From assembly GCA_903839955.1 (NCBI GenBank), contig CAIMEI010000053.1:1-33088 (forward strand): DNA of 33,088 nt, written 5' to 3'. Under the pieces are notes generated by a model. That model was not told the DNA's origin. It made no database searches and saw nothing but the letters and a program-made list of their open reading frames with translations. A program made the position numbers and the translations under genes. The stretch is from Candidatus Falkowiibacteriota bacterium (GTDB lineage: Bacteria > Patescibacteriota > Patescibacteriia > Patescibacteriales > UBA12465). Shown piece by piece: positions 27,889 through 33,088 of this stretch (position 1 is its first letter; every line of letters begins with the position of its first letter).

Positions 27889-29082
27889 ATGAGAACAAAA
27901 ATTTCTTCTCTTTTTCTGATTCACGCTTTAATTAGCGGGATTGCAATTTCTTTCTTCTTTACGACTTATCAACTTTTTCTCAAAGGAAAAGGGATGAGTT
28001 TATTAGAAATCAATTTGATTAACGGCTTCTTTATGGCCGCCGTTTTTCTCCTAGAAGTGCCAACAGGCGCTTTTGCCGACGCGACGAGCCGGGTAAGATC
28101 CATCGTCAGCGGCTCCCTGCTCCTCGCCGTTTCTTTCGGCGCCTACTTTTTCGCCCATTCGTTCTGGCAATTTGTCGGCGCAGAAATTATCGGGGCGCTC
28201 GGGCAATCTTTAATTAACGGCGCCATTCAATCCTGGCTAATCAGCTGGTTGAATACTTTAGGCGAAAGCCAACGATTAAAAAAATTGTTCGCCCGCCAAG
28301 TGTCCATTAGCCAAATCGGCATCATGGTTGGGGCGCTAGTCGGTAGCCAGCTGGGCAGTTATAATCTGGCTTGGCCCTGGCTAGCCTCGGCATTTTCCTT
28401 TGTCCTGGTGGCAATTTTCGTAGCTTTCTTCCCAGAGAATCACGAACAAAGAGTGGTGGCTAAGGTTTCTTTTACGGCCATTTTCTGCCGGGCGCGCGAG
28501 GGATTCTTATTCAGCTTAAAAAGAAAAAGCATCCTCTACATTGCCGCTTTCTCCGCCCTCTTCTTTTTCTGCCTGCAGGCAGTGAATATGTACTGGCCGC
28601 TTTTCTTCGCGGATAAAGGAATTACTGTTAGCAAACTGGGGCCGATGTTTTTCGGCGTTAGCCTAGCTACCATTATCGGCGCCAAAATCGGCGAATTAAT
28701 CCCCAAGAAATCCGAGGAAAAAAGATCATTTTTGGTTGTACCGCAAATTGTGACTGGCCTGGCAATAATTGCTTTGACCTTTTCGCTGGCCAACTCCTGG
28801 ATTATCACTTTTTTCTTGCTGCACGAAGCGGCCCGCGGCTTCTATAAACCCGTGCTGACCGTTCAACTGAACGCCGAAATACCCGAAAGAATTCGGGCCA
28901 CGGTGAATTCCTTTGAATCCATGTGTGAAAAATTCGGCGCTTTTCTCGGCCTGTTAATTTCTGGCGGGATAGCCCAAGTAACGTCCATTGGCAACTCCTG
29001 GCTAGTGAGCGGAATAATCCTGCTCGCTGGTATCCTGCTTTTCTATTTATTCAGAAAAACGGTGCCCTCAAAAAAGGGGTAA
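27889..29082 (+). CDS. Major facilitator superfamily transporter
   Basis: The 397-residue protein has about twelve hydrophobic helices. The MFS loop 2-3 motif is readable as GAFADATSRVRSIVSGSLLL (G-x3-D-x3-R-x-R), and the preceding helix holds the usual EVPTGAFAD found in small-molecule exporters. A symmetric second half starts after a basic loop (FLFSLKRKSILYIAAFSALF), with GPMFFGVSLATIIGAKIGEL. By family it exchanges a small solute with protons; the subgroup resembles drug or metabolite exporters, but the substrate cannot be read. It is a single-gene unit closed by a bidirectional terminator. Confidence 0.88.
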   Translation: MRTKISSLFLIHALISGIAISFFFTTYQLFLKGKGMSLLEINLINGFFMAAVFLLEVPTGAFADATSRVRSIVSGSLLLAVSFGAYFFAHSFWQFVGAEIIGALGQSLINGAIQSWLISWLNTLGESQRLKKLFARQVSISQIGIMVGALVGSQLGSYNLAWPWLASAFSFVLVAIFVAFFPENHEQRVVAKVSFTAIFCRAREGFLFSLKRKSILYIAAFSALFFFCLQAVNMYWPLFFADKGITVSKLGPMFFGVSLATIIGAKIGELIPKKSEEKRSFLVVPQIVTGLAIIALTFSLANSWIITFFLLHEAARGFYKPVLTVQLNAEIPERIRATVNSFESMCEKFGAFLGLLISGGIAQVTSIGNSWLVSGIILLAGILLFYLFRKTVPSKKG

Positions 29083-29147
29083 GAAAACATGAAGGTTTTT
29101 ATTTTGAGATAAAATACTTTGTCTGGAATAAAAACCCCTAAGCTAAC

Positions 29148-29180
29148 AAAAAGCTACTTGTAAAAAGTAGCTTTTCTTTT
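29148..29180. terminator. Bidirectional intrinsic terminator
   Basis: AAAAAGCTACTT (from 29148) and AAGTAGCTTTT (29165-29175) pair around a 5-nt loop; CTTTTT follows on the plus strand and TTTTTG on the minus. It separates the convergent MFS and glycosyltransferase genes. Confidence 0.85.
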
Positions 29181-29209
29181 TGGCCGCATTAATATGAGTA
29201 ATTCTAATT

Positions 29210-30742
29210 CTACGACCGCCCATTATAACCCAACAGTCGCAAGCTTTCTTTTTCCTGAAAATACACCGGGGCGACATTCATCAAAAAATGGACATAGTTT
29301 TGCCAATCATCATTGGCGCCGAAAGTTTCAATCACCCGCCGTTCCGGAAAAAATATTTTGTCGCCGCGATTGGTGATGATGATTGCGTCTGCGGGGATGT
29401 CTTTTAATAAATTTCCCGCCTCAATTCGGTTAGCGCTTACCTTCTGGCGTACGGCCAAAATGTTATTGGGATCACTAATCAGCAGCTGATAAAAACTCAT
29501 TATTGCCAAGATGACAATGGCCGCGCCGCCGAAATACTTAGTTTTAAGCCGGCGATTTCCCTCCACCAAAGTGAGCGCCGTAAAAGGCAAAATAGCCGCA
29601 AAAATTATCAGCCAATAACGGACATAGGAAGCGCCCAGATGATTCAAGCTCAAAGTCACCAAATCATCAAATTTCCAGGAACCATAATAATTAAACAGCC
29701 AAAGGAGCACGAAAATTGTCAGCCCAAAGTAGAGCTTGGCCGCCGCTTCTTTTTTCTTCCAGTCCTTCACAAAAATAAAGCCGCCTAGAAGCGCGAGCAA
29801 AAAAGTGACAGGCGAAATCAGGATAAAATAATGCCAAAAATTATGCAAAGCCAAGCGCGGATAAAAACCGAAGGGCAAAAAAGCTTGCGTCAAAAGGCGC
29901 AAAAAGACATTAGAATGCTGGGCAAGTGCCGGCAATTTATCATAACCCGTGACCAAGAGACTGCCGAAAATCCACTGCTGAAAAAAGATAGACGGCAAAA
30001 TAGCGAGGTAGGCCGCTCCCAAAAACAGAGTGACATTCAATAAGCGCAGCTCCCTTCTTTTAGCGATTGCCACAAAAAGATAAACAACGGCCAGCCAAAT
30101 GAATTCCGAGGGCCGAATCGCCAGCGCCAAGCCGGCGCTCAAGCCGGAAAGAAGCCAAAGCCAGAATTGATTTTTCTTGGCATAGGCCAGCAAGGCAACG
30201 CTGACCAAAAATAGTGAGACAAAAGGCACGTTCGGCAATAAAGATTCAAAAGAATAATATTGCCAAGGCGCGCTAACGCCCAATAACAAAGCCGAAAATA
30301 GCGCCACGCTTTCGCTGGCAAAAACTTTTTTGACGAGATAATAAAAAGCCCAGACCGCTCCCAGGGCCAAAACCGGGGTGAAATAAATTATCGCTCCGCT
30401 CCCAAAAATCTTGGCGAGCGTCGCAAATAAGATAATCAATCCGAGAAAACTTCCTGGCACCACCGCGCCGAGCGCATTAGTGTTAAAGCTACGCGGATGA
30501 ATTTGATTTTCTGCCCACAGATTAAGCGGTTCCGGCAGGGCCAAGCGATGGTGGACTAAAAGCTCCTTGGTCCAAAAATAATTTGCTCCTTCGTCCGGCC
30601 AATCAAACTTCAAGCCGATGCCATTAGAAATTTTTACCGGCGTGATTACTGTGAATTGGAAAATTAAAAAAGCGAGCGAAAAAATCGCCAGGATGGCCGC
30701 TGGTCTGAACAGGCGGATTTTTTTATCGGCTAGTAATTTCAT
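29210..30742 (-). CDS. GT-C fold membrane glycosyltransferase (GT39/PMT-like)
   Basis: The 510-residue protein has about ten membrane helices and a soluble C-terminal part. After helix 1 the first outer loop contains FDWPDEGANYFW, the acidic Asp-Glu pair typical of GT-C enzymes such as ArnT, PMT and related proteins. A conserved helix (LALAIRPSEFIWLAVVYLF) follows. The C-terminal domain (about 60 residues; IIITNRGDKIFFPERRVIET) probably lies outside. Such enzymes transfer a sugar from a polyprenyl-phosphate donor to a lipid, protein or glycan. The acceptor is unknown. Its -10 box overlaps the stop codon of the upstream DUF5680 gene. Confidence 0.8.
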   Translation of the reverse strand: MKLLADKKIRLFRPAAILAIFSLAFLIFQFTVITPVKISNGIGLKFDWPDEGANYFWTKELLVHHRLALPEPLNLWAENQIHPRSFNTNALGAVVPGSFLGLIILFATLAKIFGSGAIIYFTPVLALGAVWAFYYLVKKVFASESVALFSALLLGVSAPWQYYSFESLLPNVPFVSLFLVSVALLAYAKKNQFWLWLLSGLSAGLALAIRPSEFIWLAVVYLFVAIAKRRELRLLNVTLFLGAAYLAILPSIFFQQWIFGSLLVTGYDKLPALAQHSNVFLRLLTQAFLPFGFYPRLALHNFWHYFILISPVTFLLALLGGFIFVKDWKKKEAAAKLYFGLTIFVLLWLFNYYGSWKFDDLVTLSLNHLGASYVRYWLIIFAAILPFTALTLVEGNRRLKTKYFGGAAIVILAIMSFYQLLISDPNNILAVRQKVSANRIEAGNLLKDIPADAIIITNRGDKIFFPERRVIETFGANDDWQNYVHFLMNVAPVYFQEKESLRLLGYNGRS

Positions 30743-30761
30743 ATTTGTTGCTTATTTCCTA

Positions 30762-30770
30762 ATTATAGCA
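30762..30770 (-). promoter_or_regulatory. Extended -10 promoter overlapping the DUF5680 stop codon
   Basis: Minus strand TGC-TATAAT (30770-30762) is a perfect extended -10. The last codons of the upstream gene (GTG CTA TAA) are part of it. The leader to the ATG at 30742 is about 13 nt. Confidence 0.6.
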
Positions 30771-31215
30771 CACCGCCGTGATATTTCAGTCGATAAACCG
30801 CCTGGCCTTGATGGTAAATAGCCTCCTCGCCCGAAAAAGCCTCAAGATCGCCAATAAACTTATTTTCATATAAAAATTCTCCCGCACCAAATTCCTGCGG
30901 CCCGCGAAAGGGCGCGCTGACACTAGCCTTTTTCAGGCAGGCCTTGAGAAACGAATAAATTTCCCCTTGCGAAGCGCCATCCATCGGTTGGCAATGTCCG
31001 AAATAATTCATCAACCAAATCGCCTCCTTGCCTTGAAAAACCAACTCTTCCCCGCCGAAGGGGTTGGAGCCAAAATAGCGGTCGCGATAGAAAAAATCGC
31101 CCTGAGAGAAACTTAATTCCCGCGTGCCGTCTGGCAAGCGTTTTTCTCCGCCTTCCCCTTTGGAGGCATAGGTGTTTTTCTTGGCCTCAACTAAAAATTC
31201 CGCAAAAGATGTCAT
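30763..31215 (-). CDS. DUF5680 domain protein
   Basis: The 150-residue protein fits the DUF5680 pattern: FLVEAKKNTYASKGEGGEKR at the start, then a beta unit LSFSQGDFFYRDRYFG followed by GGEELVFQGKEAIWLMNYFG. A second copy of the same unit is visible near the end (GAGEFLYENKFIGD, then GEEAIYHQGQAVYRLKYHGG), so the fold is an internal duplication. The function of the family is not known; members occur near regulators or in small cytoplasmic operons. Its start overlaps the stop of the upstream gene by 4 bp (ATGA), giving the order XRE - unknown - DUF5680. Confidence 0.8.
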   Translation of the reverse strand: MTSFAEFLVEAKKNTYASKGEGGEKRLPDGTRELSFSQGDFFYRDRYFGSNPFGGEELVFQGKEAIWLMNYFGHCQPMDGASQGEIYSFLKACLKKASVSAPFRGPQEFGAGEFLYENKFIGDLEAFSGEEAIYHQGQAVYRLKYHGGVL

Positions 31216-31664
31216 ATTTTTTTCAAAAGCTGGTAAGCAATTTTAACATCAACCGGCAATTCGGCGACTAAGGAAAATTCTTTTTTGCCGCCAAGCTTCT
31301 TCTGCCACAATTTCAAATAATAGCGCCCCTCCTTGGTAACTGGAAAGCCCTGAATATTGACGCGATGGCGAAACCTAGCGCTCCCCGGCTTGATTTGCTG
31401 GCTGTTTTCAAATGAACTCAAAACCAAGCCGCTAGAATCAATGAATTCCCCTTTTATTTCCAAGCTATTAGAAACCGACGAATCTTCGGCAATCCAATAA
31501 CTGACCAATTGGAATTCTACCGGGATAACAATTTTTTCATTTTCAACAATCTTGTCTTTATCAATCACCACATTCATCTCCTCAATACAACCAAAAATAC
31601 TAAGGATGTTGTTTTCGAAGTCAATTGACGATTTTTGGCAAAGCACCGACCAAACATGTTTCAT
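31212..31664 (-). CDS. Hypothetical protein (resembles DUF6941-type)
   Basis: The 150-residue cytoplasmic protein starts MKHVWSVLCQKSSIDFENNI and continues with a strand-rich, immunoglobulin-like pattern (IVIPVEFQLVSYWIAEDS, LEIKGEFIDSSGLVL, FRHRVNIQGFPVTKEGRYY, LVAELPVDVKI). The opening W-x-V-L-C and the GRYYLKLW strand recall DUF6941 proteins, but I give this only moderate weight. It lies 4 bp after the XRE regulator gene and overlaps the DUF5680 start by 4 bp, so the three are co-expressed. Confidence 0.6.
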   Translation of the reverse strand: MKHVWSVLCQKSSIDFENNILSIFGCIEEMNVVIDKDKIVENEKIVIPVEFQLVSYWIAEDSSVSNSLEIKGEFIDSSGLVLSSFENSQQIKPGSARFRHRVNIQGFPVTKEGRYYLKLWQKKLGGKKEFSLVAELPVDVKIAYQLLKKI

Positions 31665-31668
31665 ATTT

Positions 31669-32079
31669 TTATTTTATTAAAATTTTATTACTAACATCAA
31701 ATAACTCAGATTCTTGTTCATTTTTTTCGGCCCGGCCAGCGACCTCGCTCCCAAAAAAACAATATTCAACCACCTTGGAAAAACCAAAGATTCTCGACCA
31801 ATTGTCTTCTTGGAAATGAAGAGCGTCTTTTATCTTATTGAGGGTTTGGTAGCGGACATCAACACCGGCGTTTTCAATATTTGAAATCATTTTCTGGGTC
31901 GTGCCCGTTAGCGCGGCGAGTTCTTGTTGGCTAAGCCCTCGCGAAATTCTCGTGTTATATACCTCCGCACCCAACCTCATCCGGCCAGCCGCCTCCTTGG
32001 AATATTCCAAAAAACGCGGATTCTTCCTGGCCTCAGCCAAGGGGTCGACGGATGATTTTATTTTATTGGTATTTTTCAT
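31669..32079 (-). CDS. XRE-family (HTH_3) transcriptional regulator
   Basis: The 136-residue protein has an N-terminal tail (about 35 residues) and then a standard HTH_3 domain: GAEVYNTRISRGLSQQELAALTGTTQKMISNIENAGVDVRYQTL with SQQELA as helix 2 and TTQKMISNIE as the recognition helix. A C-terminal extension of about 40 residues has no recognised domain. It resembles HigA-type antitoxins, but there is no RelE/HigB-type toxin next to it. A perfect 18-bp palindrome lies between its own -35 and -10 boxes, so it almost certainly represses its own operon. Confidence 0.85.
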   Translation of the reverse strand: MKNTNKIKSSVDPLAEARKNPRFLEYSKEAAGRMRLGAEVYNTRISRGLSQQELAALTGTTQKMISNIENAGVDVRYQTLNKIKDALHFQEDNWSRIFGFSKVVEYCFFGSEVAGRAEKNEQESELFDVSNKILIK

Positions 32080-32104
32080 AACTTTTTGGGTTTAACTTAA
32101 ATTT

Positions 32105-32133
32105 ATTATATCTAAATAGATATAGCCAGTCAA
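32105..32133 (-). promoter_or_regulatory. Promoter of the XRE operon
   Basis: Minus strand TTGACT (32133-32128), 17 bp, TATAAT (32110-32105). The expected leader is about 20 nt. Confidence 0.8.
32107..32124. promoter_or_regulatory. Perfect palindromic operator inside the XRE promoter
   Basis: TATATCTA-AA-TAGATATA: two 8-bp arms, exact inverted copies, separated by 2 bp. It covers most of the -10 box and reaches into the spacer, the classic place for an autorepressor operator. Confidence 0.75.
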
Positions 32134-32160
32134 TAAAGCCAACTCATTTAATTTAAGAGA

Positions 32161-32190
32161 AAAAGGACCGCCTCTTTAGACAGTCCTTTT
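32161..32190 (-). terminator. Intrinsic terminator after the radical SAM gene
   Basis: On the minus strand AAAAGGAC (32190-32183) pairs with GTCCTTTT (32168-32161) around a 14-nt loop, ending in TTTTTC. Confidence 0.7.
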
Positions 32191-32201
32191 GTTTTTTAGT
32201 T

Positions 32202-32990
32202 TTAATGCCGGAAAAATCCTTTTACCGGAATATTGTATTTTTTACTGAGCTCTCTTGCCTCTTTCTCGATCTCGTCCCAATCAATTTGGGAAAAATTCGG
32301 CAGATCCAGGCCGGCTTTTTGATAGGCCGCCTTAACCTTTTCTCGGTTATACTGCTGATAATTAAGCGCTTCAAACATGAGGTAGTCTATTTTTCCGCTC
32401 AGTTCCGAAATTATTAAGTTGAGGTCGCTGATGCCGGGCAAAATCGGCCCGACAAAGGCGTAGGTTTTTATTTGGTTATCATGTAGGAGCGAGAGAGCCG
32501 CCAAGCGATGCGCCGGCGAAGAAGCTGCTGGTTCAAAAATCCTAGAGATTCCCTCATCCAAAGAAGTGATAGTCAGTCCGACTTCGCAATGGGAAAACTT
32601 TTTCAAGATATCCATATCCCGCACCACCAGTTTTGATTTGGTGAGGATGGAAATGGGAAAGTCATGGCGGCTTAAAATCTCCAAGATCCCTCGGGTTAAT
32701 TGCTGCTTCTTTTCCAGCGGCTGGTAGGCGTCGGTGACGCTCCCCAAAAGAACGGTGCCGATTTTTTTACCCTGACCGGAAAGTTCTTTCGCCAAGACTT
32801 CAAGTGCATTGATTTTGACGTCCAAAAAATCGCCCCATTCCTCCTCATGATTTGTGAAACGCTTCATGAAGCAGGCGTAACAATAAACACAGGCGTGAGC
32901 ACAGCCGACATAGGGATTAACGCAATAATCCACCGCCGGCAATTTACTGGCGGCCAAGACCGTCTTGACCTTTATTTCTTGGATTTTCAT
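32202..32990 (-). CDS. Radical SAM protein, SplB / Rv2578c-like
   Basis: The 262-residue protein has the radical SAM cluster motif C30-x3-C34-x2-C37 (GCAHACVYCYACFMKRF), preceded by the typical VDYCVNPYVGC. Later come LLGSVTDAYQPLEKK (the GT(E)P-like strand with Asp), FPISILTKSKLVVRDMDIL and TSLDEGISRIFEPAASSP, all usual for the SplB-like group that includes spore photoproduct lyase relatives of unknown function. It would use S-adenosylmethionine and a [4Fe-4S] cluster. The length is at the short end of the family. True spore photoproduct lyase activity is not implied, as the organism is not a spore-former. It lies 4 bp after an incomplete gene at the window edge. Confidence 0.88.
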   Translation of the reverse strand: MKIQEIKVKTVLAASKLPAVDYCVNPYVGCAHACVYCYACFMKRFTNHEEEWGDFLDVKINALEVLAKELSGQGKKIGTVLLGSVTDAYQPLEKKQQLTRGILEILSRHDFPISILTKSKLVVRDMDILKKFSHCEVGLTITSLDEGISRIFEPAASSPAHRLAALSLLHDNQIKTYAFVGPILPGISDLNLIISELSGKIDYLMFEALNYQQYNREKVKAAYQKAGLDLPNFSQIDWDEIEKEARELSKKYNIPVKGFFRH

Positions 32991-32994
32991 GGCT

Positions 32995-33088
32995 TTAGCG
33001 GTTATTTAAATGGGCCAGAACTCGGCAATAATTTTTTCTTTCACCGAACCCCAGCTCGCCTCGCGCTCTCTTCAAAATATCATCAAAA
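32995..33088 (-). CDS. Partial hypothetical protein (C-terminal end only)
   Basis: The last 30 codons of a frame that enters from beyond the window read FDDILKRARGELGFGERKNY and end HLNNR with TAA at 32995-32997. It is helical and basic. The stop is 4 bp before the radical SAM start, so the two share an operon. No family can be named from so short a piece. Confidence 0.5.
   Translation of the reverse strand, partial: FDDILKRARGELGFGERKNYCRVLAHLNNR

Noticed and set aside
31669..32079. HigBA-type toxin-antitoxin locus
   Set aside because: The XRE protein resembles HigA, but there is no RelE/HigB-like toxin on either side; kept only as an autoregulated operon.
1..33088. CRISPR array, tRNA or rRNA genes, transposase
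   Set aside because: No regularly spaced direct repeats, no cloverleaf-like blocks with GGTTCGAATCC-type T arms, and no transposase or integrase motifs were seen.

Overview
The window looks like a chromosomal segment of a Patescibacteria (Candidate Phyla Radiation) genome, probably a Parcubacteria-type lineage. Supporting signs are small tightly packed genes, a DUF4012 membrane protein, an HTH protein carrying a nucleotidyltransferase domain, reduced versions of house-keeping proteins (UvrA, UvrB, UvrC), and leaders that almost never carry a Shine-Dalgarno sequence. Promoters are clear sigma70-type boxes (TTGACA/TTGACT, about 17 bp, TATAAT-like) and terminators are short strong hairpins. No tRNA, rRNA, CRISPR array or insertion sequence was found. 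The taxonomic placement is inference from gene content, not from a marker gene comparison.

Layout. 1-1249 (minus): a cut-off one-helix membrane protein and an exported 325-residue protein with a beta-barrel look. 1354-6418: surface polysaccharide and exported proteins, namely a Wzz-type chain-length protein, a secreted propeller-like protein, a GT4 glycosyltransferase and an O-antigen ligase/polymerase; the first two are divided by a striking 157-bp dyad holding two mirror-image consensus promoters. 6492-12433: a membrane-anchored unknown, a DUF4012 protein coupled to an HTH/nucleotidyltransferase, and a divergent membrane protein joining a decayed PP2C-like domain to a propeller-like outer part. 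12510-13772: rplJ-rplL with an L10 leader RNA, an attenuator-like hairpin and a second long hairpin that touches the rplJ start codon.

13818-16440 (minus): a pair of histidine phosphatases (one catalytically decayed), an AlaE-type alanine exporter, and a coupled HIT protein / LMW tyrosine phosphatase pair. 16553-17221 (plus): two small tandem paralogues. 17232-26952 (minus) is a nucleotide excision repair region: an operon uvrB - 54-aa helical protein - HExxH protein - CYTH protein - uvrA, then an AT-rich insert (Fic protein plus two small unknown genes with their own promoter), then uvrC. All three Uvr proteins are shortened: UvrA lacks its insertion domain, UvrB lacks the C-terminal UVR domain, and UvrC lacks a clear UVR motif, its middle region and the C-terminal HhH pair.

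27044-33088: a cytochrome b5-like lipoprotein, an unannotated 52-aa gene bracketed by a promoter box and a strong terminator, an MFS transporter, a GT39-like membrane glycosyltransferase, an XRE regulator operon (XRE - unknown - DUF5680) with a perfect palindromic operator inside its promoter, a radical SAM protein of the SplB-like type, and the end of another gene. The most interesting points are the matched reduction of the Uvr interface, the operon around it, the symmetric divergent promoter, the rplJ leader structures and a recurrent 5' leader motif.
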